Source: Nostoc sp. PCC 7107 (lineage in GTDB: Bacteria > Cyanobacteriota > Cyanobacteriia > Cyanobacteriales > Nostocaceae). From it: a stretch of DNA of 64,000 bases. Below, in pieces: positions 45,736 through 53,645 of this stretch (position 1 is its first letter; each line of letters begins with the position of its first letter). Both the position numbers and the translations under genes were made by a program. The notes below the pieces were generated by a model that saw only the letters and a program-made list of their open reading frames with translations, was not told the origin of the DNA and made no database searches. The stretch covers positions 4,668,501 to 4,732,500 of the forward strand of contig NC_019676.1 in assembly GCF_000316625.1 (NCBI RefSeq), given 5' to 3'.

Positions 45736-46422
45736 ATGGGTATAATCTACAGTCAAGAAATCACGGAATTTTGTTTGGAAGGCAGATTTATAGATTTTGT
45801 TATTAAAGATGGTTATAAGCTAAAAGGTTTGATATTAGAAACTTCTGAAGGTGAATGCTACGTTAAGCTGGCTAAACCCTTAAGGGCTGCTTTTGATTTG
45901 CGTTTACCAAAAGGTACTTGGTTGCAAGTTGTTGGTACGAAAAAATATGATGAAAAAAAGAGTGAGTATACTCTGAAAGCAGAACGGGTGATGGCTGCGC
46001 GTTCTGATTTAGGCGGTAGAGTTGCAACCAGCGTAGCATTACAGGAACCGCCAGCTAGTAATGTGGCTCAAGTCAAACCAGCCAAGACGAAGCAGACAAT
46101 TTTAATGTGTCAAAAGTCAGACTGTTGGAAACGGGGCGGTAAAGAAGTTTGTCAGGCATTTGAGGCAGCATTGAGCGATCGCGGCCTAGAAGACCAAGTT
46201 ACCATCAAAAGTACAGGCTGCATGAAAAACTGCAAAGCAGGCCCTAATGTAGTGATGCCCGATAAAACCCGCTACAGCCGCATTCAAACATCTCAAGTTG
46301 CTTCAGTCATGGATAAGCACTTTGCGGAAAAGTCCGAAGATAAGCAAACTGATAACTCAGAATTATTACCAATAAAAATATCTAATTTCAATGAAGTTTC
46401 TGTAAAAACCTCTGTAATTTAA
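45736..46422 (+). CDS. Thioredoxin-like [2Fe-2S] ferredoxin domain protein
   Basis: A 228-residue protein. The N-terminal half (about 1-90) is a beta-rich domain (EGRFIDFVIKDGYKLKGLIL, KPLRAAFDLRLPKGTWLQVVG). After a linker, residues about 120-200 form a thioredoxin-like [2Fe-2S] domain with ligands in LMCQKSDCWKRGG and STGCMKNCKAGPNVVMP (Cys pattern C-x4-C ... C-x3-C). A polar tail ends the protein. The ferredoxin domain resembles that of NuoE/HoxE-like and Shethna-type proteins. Likely an electron carrier or redox sensor. GAGGGCAAAGAAG precedes the ATG. Confidence 0.8.
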   Translation: MGIIYSQEITEFCLEGRFIDFVIKDGYKLKGLILETSEGECYVKLAKPLRAAFDLRLPKGTWLQVVGTKKYDEKKSEYTLKAERVMAARSDLGGRVATSVALQEPPASNVAQVKPAKTKQTILMCQKSDCWKRGGKEVCQAFEAALSDRGLEDQVTIKSTGCMKNCKAGPNVVMPDKTRYSRIQTSQVASVMDKHFAEKSEDKQTDNSELLPIKISNFNEVSVKTSVI

Positions 46423-46542
46423 TGAGAAAATTATAAAGTTAGACGATTAGTGTGTTCCCTAAAGACTTGGCTACAACTTTTGCAAAAGATATGCAGGAGT
46501 TATAGCTGGGTTTTTTAATATGTTATTGGGTAGTTATTTAGA

Positions 46543-47059
46543 TTACTCTTCAGGATAGGCACTTAAAAAAACTAGCTGATTCTCCATATTTTCAGCAGAT
46601 TTAGTTGTCATCAACTTCAAAACTCGCCGCATCTGCTCACCAATTGAATAATCTTGTGTGGAAATAACAATCCCTGAATGAATTCTTTTTTCAATAATGT
46701 AGAGACTATGCAACTGACAGAAATCACTAACATTAAATGTATAAAATACACGCTGCTGTTCAGTTGATATAGCTAACTGTTCTTCATCACTCAAACCAGT
46801 TCTACTTAACCTGAGTTCGAGATAAGCCCAAAACATGATTCTATCGTTAGCCCAAAATCCTAAAACTTATGCAAAATATCTCTCAAACTCTCATAACTCT
46901 GTGATCTCTGTGTCTCTGTGGTTCGATTAAATCTTGTTAACCCGAACTGAGGTTACTTAATTCTCCAACGGTTGTCACATCTACGCCTCTTGCTATTAAT
47001 GATGCGACAAATCGATGATTCATTGCATCCTCATCTATGAACAACCGTATTTTGCTCAT
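46543..47059 (-). pseudogene. DUF5615 PIN-like toxin gene interrupted by a MITE
   Basis: The N-terminal part starts at ATG 47059 (MSKIRLFIDEDAMNHRFVAS, then GVDVTTVGELS) and the C-terminal part ends at 46543 (RTGLSDEEQLAISTEQQRVF, then TFNVSDFCQLH). Together they are a DUF5615 protein, a PIN-like nuclease family that pairs with DUF433 proteins. Between them lie 151 extra bases at 46809-46959. Removing these restores VTTVGELSRTGLSDEEQ and a continuous 121-codon frame. The start overlaps the DUF433 stop in ATGA, so the pair was translationally coupled. As it stands, translation stops a few codons into the insert (LSNLSSG*). Confidence 0.88.
46809..46953. mobile_element. 145-bp MITE-like element with 17-bp terminal inverted repeats
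   Basis: The left end reads ACCTGAGTTCGAGATAA and the right end, reversed, ACCTCAGTTCGGGTTAA: 14 of 17 identical. It is flanked by a direct duplication TACTTA (46803-46808 and 46954-46959). The interior has no gene and includes a CTCTGTGATCTCTGTGTCTCTGTGGTTCG string common in Nostoc repeats. Size, ends and duplication fit a non-autonomous transposable element mobilised by a full-length insertion sequence elsewhere. Confidence 0.85.
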
Positions 47060-47343
47060 AATGACTGATTCATCGATGCTGCTAATTGTTCATAGTTGGA
47101 CTTTTCAGCCGTGAGGTAAGCTTCAATTTCTTCTCGATTAGCATGATAATAAGTCAATGCTTCATATACTTGCGCCAAAGTCAAGTTCCCCATTCTTTCA
47201 AATATTTCCTCAGCATTTAGCCCCATTTTGTACCAAGCTGCAACTCTTTGTACAGATACTCTGGTTTCTGCTATGTGAGGACGGCCACCAAGTGTTCCTG
47301 GTGTGCGAACAATCAATGCACCAATGTCTGTAAAGGTTTGCAT
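47056..47343 (-). CDS. DUF433 family protein, presumed antitoxin
   Basis: A 95-residue DUF433 protein: VRTPGTLGGRPHIAETRVSV, then VAAWYKMGLNAEEIFERMGN and LTLAQVYEALTYYHANREEI, the winged-helix-like core of the family. DUF433 genes are regularly followed by a DUF5615 PIN-like gene and are thought to be antitoxins of that pair. Here its partner is the disrupted gene immediately downstream, overlapping by ATGA. If the toxin is dead, this gene is an orphan antitoxin. Confidence 0.85.
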   Translation of the reverse strand: MQTFTDIGALIVRTPGTLGGRPHIAETRVSVQRVAAWYKMGLNAEEIFERMGNLTLAQVYEALTYYHANREEIEAYLTAEKSNYEQLAASMNQSL

Positions 47344-47399
47344 TCACTCAAGTCCTCTGTTTTAACTTTGATCGTAAATCAACAGTTTGATAAGTGCGA

Positions 47400-48185
47400 C
47401 TACATCGAATCTAGACGCTGACGCAATTTACTACTAAAAGTATCAATTACAGTCACAACTACCAATAGCACTAACATCATAGTTGTGGCTTTGTTGTACT
47501 CAAAACCATCGATATAACTCTTGAGTTGAAAGCCAATTCCCCCAGCGCCAACTACACCCAACACTGAAGCGGCGCGGATATTATATTCAAACATCCATAA
47601 GGTATAACCTAAACCCAAGGGTAAGACTTGGGGTAAAATGCCGTACTGCATAATTTGAAATCTTGATGCACCCATGACTTGCAAAGATTCTAAAGACTTG
47701 GCGTTGACGGCTTCAATCGCTTGTTGATAAAACTTTGCTAGATAGCCAATGGTGTAAATTGCTAAGGCTAAAGTTCCGGCTGGTGCGCCTAAACCTGTGG
47801 CGGCGACGAAAATCAACCCCAAAATAATGGAAGGAACGGAACGGACAGCATTTTGTAGTAAGTTAGCTAACCATTGCAACCAACGAGGCGCAACATTATT
47901 AGCACTAGCGACAGCGATTGGTAATGATAAAATTGCGCCGATGGTGGTTCCCCATAAAGACATCTGCACTGTTTCTATGAGTGCTTTAATTGCTATGTCT
48001 ATAACCGTGGTATCAGGGGGAAATAACCGAGAGATAAAATCGGTGATGTAAGGCCAGCTAGATATCACCAATTCAAAATCGACTTTGATACCTCGCAACG
48101 CCCAAGCATAAACTACTACAACAATTAACAGGATGATGAGGGGACTCACCCAAGGGTAACGGCGAAGAGTTTTGAGATTTAACAT
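47400..48185 (-). CDS. phnE: Phosphonate/phosphite ABC transporter permease
   Basis: A 261-residue inner membrane permease with about six transmembrane helices. The permease coupling loop (EAA-like motif) is EAVNAKSLESLQVMGASRFQ near 160-180, and the preceding VRSVPSIILGLIFVAATGLG and following LGYTLWMFEYNIRAASVLGVVGAGGIG are typical of PhnE/PtxC. It overlaps phnC by 7 bases. The complex would import phosphonate, phosphite or hypophosphite. Confidence 0.92.
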   Translation of the reverse strand: MLNLKTLRRYPWVSPLIILLIVVVVYAWALRGIKVDFELVISSWPYITDFISRLFPPDTTVIDIAIKALIETVQMSLWGTTIGAILSLPIAVASANNVAPRWLQWLANLLQNAVRSVPSIILGLIFVAATGLGAPAGTLALAIYTIGYLAKFYQQAIEAVNAKSLESLQVMGASRFQIMQYGILPQVLPLGLGYTLWMFEYNIRAASVLGVVGAGGIGFQLKSYIDGFEYNKATTMMLVLLVVVTVIDTFSSKLRQRLDSM

Positions 48186-48904
48186 TTGACAAATTGGGCT
48201 TGCAGGTTTTCACAAATTCCGTCGTAAACAATGCGTCCAGCATCTAAGACGATCGCACGTTGTCCGTATTTTGCTGCTATACCTAAATCATGCAAAACTG
48301 TGACAATCGTCATCCCTTGCTGGTGCAATTCTGATAGACTTTCCATCACCTGTTGACAAGCGACGACATCTAGTCCGGTAATTGGTTCATCGGCTAAGAG
48401 TATCTGCGGTGATTGAATTAATGCACGGGCGATCGCTACACGTTGTTGCTGTCCACCACTGAGTTGACTGGTTTTTTGATAGGCTTGTTCTTTTAAATCC
48501 AACTGTGCGAGTAAATCCATCGCTAAGTTGCGATCGCGCCCTGGAAATCCCAACAATGTCTGCCAAGTTGTCCTTACGCCCAATCTGCCACACAATACAT
48601 TATCAATGGCTGACAACTGGCGAATTAATCCACCGCCCTGAAATATCATCCCAACATTGCGGCGAATTTCGGGAAGTGTGCGGGGTGTGATTGTCAAACC
48701 ATTGATGGTAATTTTTCCCTTCTTACAGGGGACTAATCCCACAAGCGATCGCAATAATGTAGACTTACCTGCACCATTGAGTCCCAGTAAAACCACAAAC
48801 TCACCCTGCTTGATTTGACAACTAATGTCATTCAAGATAGGGCGATTTAAAGCAGTAGTATAGGCTGTTTCTAAGTTATGACATTCAATTACACAATCAT
48901 TCAT
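48179..48904 (-). CDS. phnC: Phosphonate/phosphite ABC transporter ATP-binding protein
   Basis: A 241-residue ABC ATPase. Walker A GLNGAGKST (near 40), Q-loop GMIFQGGGLIRQL, signature LSGGQQQRVAIARAL, Walker B ILLADEPITGLD and the switch His in VTVLHDLG are intact. The phnD-phnC-phnE order identifies it. I start at ATG 48904 (MNDCVIECHN), one codon inside a TTG; GGAG lies 11 bases upstream. The start of phnE overlaps its stop. Confidence 0.92.
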   Translation of the reverse strand: MNDCVIECHNLETAYTTALNRPILNDISCQIKQGEFVVLLGLNGAGKSTLLRSLVGLVPCKKGKITINGLTITPRTLPEIRRNVGMIFQGGGLIRQLSAIDNVLCGRLGVRTTWQTLLGFPGRDRNLAMDLLAQLDLKEQAYQKTSQLSGGQQQRVAIARALIQSPQILLADEPITGLDVVACQQVMESLSELHQQGMTIVTVLHDLGIAAKYGQRAIVLDAGRIVYDGICENLQAQFVKC

Positions 48905-49031
48905 CAATATGCGTCTCCATCAAAGTCCTGTGTGCTGAGTTAAAAAGCCGCCGAGTATATTACAGAATCTATTAAGTATGAAGTTCTTTTTATCCACTCA
49001 GCACTCAGCACTCAGTACTCAATACTCTTAA

Positions 49032-50018
49032 CTAAGGTGCAATTCCAATTCTTGTTAGGGCAGTACGAATTGGGGCAAGATGACGACTATGATCAACTCT
49101 GACTAATTCGGTGGAGTTGTATAAGTTGCGGAGTAGTTGATTATTTTGTGACTGATTTAACTTGAGTAAAGCGTTGATTAATCTTTCTCTATCTTGAACT
49201 GGGACATCATCATCAATGGCGATACCGTGGGCGGGAACACCTGAGATTTTATACAGTACACGCAACTGGTTTTTTTCTTGGGCGGTGATGTAGGGAGAAA
49301 ATAGGGCATACTCTGAAACAACTGCTACATCAGCTTGTCCGCGCACTACAGCTTGTAAAGCTTTGCTGTAATTACCACCATAAGCTACTTGACCGAAGAA
49401 ACCGTCGAGGCGATCGCGGTTGGGGACAAATCCTTGTTTTACTAACTCACTCACCGGGAAAATAAACCCGGAACCAGAAGTTGGGGAAGTAAAGGCCATG
49501 CGCTTACCCCGTAGTTGTCCTAGGGTTGCTTGAGCAGTATTTCTGGTTTTAAGTGGGCTATTGCTAGGAACTACAAATATTGAATTATAGGTGTATCTGC
49601 CAGAATAATTATCACGCACTTCCGCTAAATACAACTTAGCATTTGCCAACTGTTCCGCTTTCAACGCCGGACGACTGCTAAGAAACGCCACATCAGCGCG
49701 ATTTGCTCTCAACGCTTCCACCGCCGCCGTATCATCACCAATTTGGGCTTTGACGGGAATTTTTAACTCGTTAGAGAGAAACTTAGCTACTGCATTGGCT
49801 TTTGTTTGCAAGTCTGTAGAGTCAGAACGACTAGGAAAAATTACTGTTAAATTATTGAGTCTTCTACCTTGGGCAAGTAAGCGTGGCGCTTGTTGATTAG
49901 AAATGGCGTTAGCATTAGCATTAGTTGTTTGCATCGCCCCAAAACTGCCAATAACCAAACCTGTCAGCGCCGCAAATACAGCACCAGCACCCAGTACGCC
50001 CTTTTTACTCACACTCAT
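49032..50018 (-). CDS. phnD: Phosphonate/phosphite ABC transporter substrate-binding protein
   Basis: A 328-residue periplasmic protein with a signal peptide (residues about 1-37: SKKGVLGAGAVFAALTGLVIG then ANANA). The mature part matches the PhnD/SsuA/TauA-like group: LTVIFPSRSDSTDLQTKANA, DVAFLSSRPALKAEQLANAK, RGKRMAFTSPTSGSGFIFPV and AVVRGQADVAVVSEYALF. GGAGAG precedes the ATG. No phosphonate hydrolase, C-P lyase or phosphite dehydrogenase gene is in the window, so the true ligand is open. Confidence 0.9.
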   Translation of the reverse strand: MSVSKKGVLGAGAVFAALTGLVIGSFGAMQTTNANANAISNQQAPRLLAQGRRLNNLTVIFPSRSDSTDLQTKANAVAKFLSNELKIPVKAQIGDDTAAVEALRANRADVAFLSSRPALKAEQLANAKLYLAEVRDNYSGRYTYNSIFVVPSNSPLKTRNTAQATLGQLRGKRMAFTSPTSGSGFIFPVSELVKQGFVPNRDRLDGFFGQVAYGGNYSKALQAVVRGQADVAVVSEYALFSPYITAQEKNQLRVLYKISGVPAHGIAIDDDVPVQDRERLINALLKLNQSQNNQLLRNLYNSTELVRVDHSRHLAPIRTALTRIGIAP

Positions 50019-50417
50019 TTTTAACTCTCCATTAGGAACTATTAGCAGTATTTTTAATAAAAAATTTCAACTATTCCAACAAATGAATCTAAGACTTTTA
50101 GGAATAAAAGTCAATATGAATTGGATGACTAAAGATAGCAACAGGCTGTTAACTAGCTGGAAAATGGGAACTAGGCGCTAGAAAAAAGTTGTGATATTTC
50201 TGAAAGCAGAGGTTTTTTTAGAATTTAAATATTCATGATTATCCAAATATTTACCAACAATATTCTCTGATAAATTATGAATTTAATAGTTACGAATTAT
50301 CTATGATTAATCATGAATTACTGTTAGTTCATTGTCAGCAAAACTTGGCAATTAACTAACATGAATTTTTCTATTAATGATTGACAAGTATAAAATTATA
50401 CTTTAATATAAAGACAT

Positions 50418-50540
50418 GATAAAGGCGATCGCCCTCCAGCCAGAGTTTGCGATCGCCCTTATCTAAAACCTACTAACGAATAAAGGCGATCGTTCTCCGG
50501 CAAGAGTCTGCGATCGCCTTTATGTAAACCTACTAGGAAT
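50418..50540. repeat. Two tandem 61-bp repeats, each a HIP1 hairpin
   Basis: Unit 1 (about 50418-50478) and unit 2 (about 50480-50540) share ATAAAGGCGATCG, a CTCC-GC-AGAGT-TGCGATCGCC core, and TAAACCTACTA. Within each, GGCGATCG and CGATCGCC pair across a loop of about 20 bases. They fill the gap before the small gene at 50552. The rest of 50019-50417 is AT-rich and holds the phnD promoter side; I see no gene in it. Confidence 0.75.
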
Positions 50541-50551
50541 ACAAAACAATC

Positions 50552-50812
50552 ATGGCACAATTACCAAATTCCGCCCAGTCTAAATTAGAACAATACCTGC
50601 GTTACGCAGATTTAGAACAAGCCACCCAACAGCAAATTCCTCACAGAGAACCGATAAAACATTTACTCATTGGTTCTCCCAAAGCTGTCACTATTACCAT
50701 TCACCGTTTGCAAATAATTGGTTACGCCAGCGTCGGCGATTGGAGTCCACTGTTACCAACTGGTAACTCAGATGAAGTTATGAGTATTTTAATCCGGCAA
50801 CTTTTGATGTAG
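50552..50812 (+). CDS. Small protein of unknown function (86 aa)
   Basis: ATG 50552 to TAG 50810, encoding MAQLPNSAQSKLEQYLRYAD, then EPIKHLLIGSPKAVTITIHRLQ, IIGYASVGDWSPLLPTG and SDEVMSILIRQLLM. The alpha-beta pattern and even codon use suggest a real protein, and I think similar short proteins occur in other Nostocales. No family name. A palindromic repeat directly follows its stop and may terminate it. Confidence 0.6.
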   Translation: MAQLPNSAQSKLEQYLRYADLEQATQQQIPHREPIKHLLIGSPKAVTITIHRLQIIGYASVGDWSPLLPTGNSDEVMSILIRQLLM

Positions 50813-50818
50813 TAGTTT

Positions 50819-50852
50819 AGATACCCGACTTTCAAAGAAAAGTCGGGTATCT
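50819..50852. repeat. Palindromic repeat, CCCGACTT family, copy 2
   Basis: AGATACCCGACTTT (50819-50832) is perfectly complementary to 50839-50852 around a 6-base loop. It begins 7 bases after a plus-strand stop codon. Confidence 0.75.
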
Positions 50853-50932
50853 GAACAATCTAACGTGGGATTAATTGTGCTTGTTGACTTTTCAAAAGCA
50901 CAATTAACGGTGAAGAGTTAATAATTACACGC

Positions 50933-51062
50933 TTAATCAACATTTGCTAGTTCTTCAACTAACTCTTGGGCAGTATATTCGCATTTCTTGAATAAATTCT
51001 TCAGGATTTTTGCGAAGTGCTGAAAATACTGTTTCGGGTAATTGGATTGGTACTGTTATCAT
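50933..51062 (-). pseudogene. Decayed UPF0175 family antitoxin gene
   Basis: From ATG 51062 (a few bases after GAGGAAAA) the frame reads MITVPIQLPETVFSALRKNP then EEFIQEMR, the N-terminus of the UPF0175 family, and then breaks (IYCPRVS*). One frame over, the DNA continues EYTAQELVEELANVD*, which is the family's C-terminus. About 40 central codons containing the helix-turn-helix are missing and the join shifts frame. It is a deletion pseudogene; no partner toxin gene adjoins it. Confidence 0.65.
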
Positions 51063-51269
51063 AAATTTTTCCTCAGTTAATAAATTTTGTAGGGTGTGTT
51101 GTCACGCAGTGCAACGCACCGGAGAATATTTACATCGAAAGCCAGAACGTTGATGGCGGCTATATCGCTATTGTAGGCTCCATCAGCAGCAGCTTAAATC
51201 TTCCCGCCCACGAGACTGAGTGAGTGCGTATGTCAAAATAAAATATCAGTAAAACTACGGTTTTGACCT
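51063..51269. other. Short gap with a GGTGTGTT/GCACC repeat
   Basis: TAGGGTGTGTTGTCACGCAGTGCAACGCACC near 51090-51120 is a Nostoc-type imperfect palindrome (GGTGTGTT...AACGCACC). The remaining bases lead to the kinase start and hold its presumed promoter, which I cannot place. Confidence 0.45.
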
Positions 51270-53366
51270 ATGGTGTGGAATCCAGGGCAGGAGTTATTTG
51301 GCAGGCGCTACATCATCGAGAGAAAATTAGGCGAAGGTGGAGTTGGGATTACCTATCTTGCGAAAAATCAACGCGGTGAATTGCGAGTCATCAAAACCCT
51401 CAGAGAACAAATCCTCAATCATCCCAAATGGATACCACATCAAGATAAATTACGGCATGACTTTCGTGATGAAGCTTTGCGACTGGCTTTGTGTCACCAT
51501 CCTCATATTGTGCAGGTAGAAAACGTCTTTAATGAAGGTAATTTGCCATGTATGGCGATGGAGTACATCGCAGGCGAAGATTTGGGGAAGCGAATAACTG
51601 AAAAAGGGGCGTTACCGGAAGCGGAAGCACTGGAATATATTCGGCAAATTGGCGAAGCTTTGATATTGGTTCACGAGAAAGGCTTGCTGCATCGGGATTT
51701 GAAGCCCAGTAATATTATGATGCGTGCGGGTAAACCAGAGGCCGTACTAATTGACTTTGGCCTTGCTAGACAATTTATTTCTGGTGCAGTCCAACAGCAT
51801 ACACAGAGTCTTACCCCTGGTTACGCGCCACCAGAACAATATGCACCCATCGAACAACGGGGAGAATATATTGATGTTTATGCCTTAGCCGCTACATTAT
51901 ATGCTTTGCTGACTGGACAATTGCCCATGCCAGCACCAGCTAGACTGCAAAATTTTACGCTACCAGCACCCAAGGAGTTGAATGGCAGTGTTAGCGACAG
52001 GGTGAATGAGGCAATTATGAAGGGGATGGTGTTAAATTATAAGTTGCGCCCTCAGTCGGTGCAGGAGTGGTTGGATTTGTTGGGTGCAAGTCCCATACCG
52101 CCAACACAACCAGTAATATCTCTTCCCAATACATCTACATCTTGGGAATGCGTCCACAATATTCTGGGAATTTCTGGGGCAATAGCCCTTAGCCCCAAGG
52201 GAGATATTTTAGTAAGTGCGGCAGGTTACGTTATTCACTTTTTTTCATCAAATACAGGTCAACTTCTCCGCACCCTGAGTGGTTATTCCGGTTGGGTTCA
52301 TTCCGTCGCTATCAGTAGTGATGGGCAAATCCTGGCTGGTGGTTGTATGGACAGCACTACCAAACTGTGGTCAGTGACAACAGGTCAACTTCTCCGCACC
52401 CTGAGTAGTTATTCCGCTTTGGTTCATTCCGTCGCTATCAGTAGTGATGGGCAAATTCTAGCTAATTGTAACGACAACGCTATCCAATTGTGGAAAGTAT
52501 CAACAGGGAAAGAAATTCTTCTTATCCAAACTGGTCATTCCGGTCGGCTTAATTCCGTCGCCATCAGTAGTGATGGGCAAATTCTCGCTAGTGGTAGTGA
52601 CGACAACACTATCAAATTGTGGGAAGTATCAACAGGTACAGTACTTCATCGGGTAGCTCATAGGTACATCCTCAAAGCTAAAAGCTATGCAAGGAGAGGG
52701 GCAATAAGAAGAACTATATTGCATAATAGCGGGAAGTGCCGTAAAGAAATTCTTACCCTCACTGGTCATTCTTCCTCGGTTAATTCCGTAGCCATCAGTA
52801 GTGATGGGCAAATCCTGGCTAGTGGTAGTGACGACAAGACTATCAAACTGTGGTCAGTGACAACAGGAAGCGAAATTCGCACCCTGAGTGGTCATTCTTC
52901 CTCGGTTAATTCCGTAGCCATCAGTAGTGATGGACAAATCCTGGCTAGTGGTAGTGACGACAAGACTATCAAACTGTGGTCAGTGACAACAGGAAGCGAA
53001 ATTCGCACCCTGAGTGGTCATTCTTCCTCGGTTAATTCCGTAGCCATCAGTAGTGATGGACAAATCCTGGCTAGTGGTAGTTGGCACACTATCAAACTGT
53101 GGTCAGTGACAACAGGCAGAGAAATTCTTACCCTCACTGGTCATTCTTCCTCGGTTAATTCCGTAGCCATCAGTAAAGATGGGCAAATCCTGGCTAGTGG
53201 TAGTTGGCACGGGACTATCAAACTGTGGTCAGTGACAACAGGAAGCGAAATTCGCACTCTCCCTGATCATTCTGATTCAGTTAGTTCCGTCGCTTTTACC
53301 CCCGATGGATGTTGGCTTGCTGCTGGAGGTAGGAGCGGGAGTATCAAAATTTGGCGACACAGCTAG
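51270..53366 (+). CDS. Ser/Thr protein kinase with WD40 propeller, no membrane span
   Basis: A 698-residue protein. The kinase domain occupies about 10-275: LGEGGVG (20-26), VIKTL, HRDLKPSN (about 141-148), DFGLAR and GYAPPEQYAP. WD40-type repeats follow from about 290 to 698 with the ISSDGQILASGSDD and IKLWSVTTG pattern. Unlike the kinase at 32760 it has no Cys cluster and no clear transmembrane helix. Two oddities: blades at 52764, 52890, 53016, 53139 and 53265 recur every 126 (once 123) bases with near-identical DNA, and 52638-52742 inserts 35 basic residues (from TVLHRVAHRY to HNSGKCR) between STG and KEIL of one blade. The protein may still fold if the insert loops out. Confidence 0.88.
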   Translation: MVWNPGQELFGRRYIIERKLGEGGVGITYLAKNQRGELRVIKTLREQILNHPKWIPHQDKLRHDFRDEALRLALCHHPHIVQVENVFNEGNLPCMAMEYIAGEDLGKRITEKGALPEAEALEYIRQIGEALILVHEKGLLHRDLKPSNIMMRAGKPEAVLIDFGLARQFISGAVQQHTQSLTPGYAPPEQYAPIEQRGEYIDVYALAATLYALLTGQLPMPAPARLQNFTLPAPKELNGSVSDRVNEAIMKGMVLNYKLRPQSVQEWLDLLGASPIPPTQPVISLPNTSTSWECVHNILGISGAIALSPKGDILVSAAGYVIHFFSSNTGQLLRTLSGYSGWVHSVAISSDGQILAGGCMDSTTKLWSVTTGQLLRTLSSYSALVHSVAISSDGQILANCNDNAIQLWKVSTGKEILLIQTGHSGRLNSVAISSDGQILASGSDDNTIKLWEVSTGTVLHRVAHRYILKAKSYARRGAIRRTILHNSGKCRKEILTLTGHSSSVNSVAISSDGQILASGSDDKTIKLWSVTTGSEIRTLSGHSSSVNSVAISSDGQILASGSDDKTIKLWSVTTGSEIRTLSGHSSSVNSVAISSDGQILASGSWHTIKLWSVTTGREILTLTGHSSSVNSVAISKDGQILASGSWHGTIKLWSVTTGSEIRTLPDHSDSVSSVAFTPDGCWLAAGGRSGSIKIWRHS

Positions 53367-53420
53367 TTGTGCAATCACAGCGTCAAAATAGTATTAGAAC
53401 TAGCGAACAATAAACACAAT

Positions 53421-53642
53421 ATGAAAGCATACGAATTTCCTGCCAATGTCACCGATGAAGGCAAAATAGAATTACCGAATGCTGTTTTGCAACAATTAGC
53501 AAATAACCAGCAGGTAAAAGTAATTATTCTTGTCAATGAACCCACTGAAGAAGAACAAGAGGAAGCAGCTTGGCATCGTCTTGCGTCCGAACAATTATTA
53601 AAAGGCTACAGCGAAGATGATGCTATCTACGACACAATTTAA
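53421..53642 (+). CDS. Antitoxin of a MazF-type pair
   Basis: A 73-residue acidic protein from ATG 53421: MKAYEFPANVTDEGKIELPN then AVLQQLANNQQVKVIILVNE, EEEQEEAAWHRLASEQLLKG. The first half looks like an AbrB/SpoVT or similar DNA-binding strand pair and the second half is a toxin-wrapping helix. It ends 3 bases before the toxin gene, the standard antitoxin-first order. I prefer this ATG over an upstream one 18 codons earlier that overlaps the kinase end. Confidence 0.8.
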   Translation: MKAYEFPANVTDEGKIELPNAVLQQLANNQQVKVIILVNEPTEEEQEEAAWHRLASEQLLKGYSEDDAIYDTI

Positions 53643-53645
53643 GCA

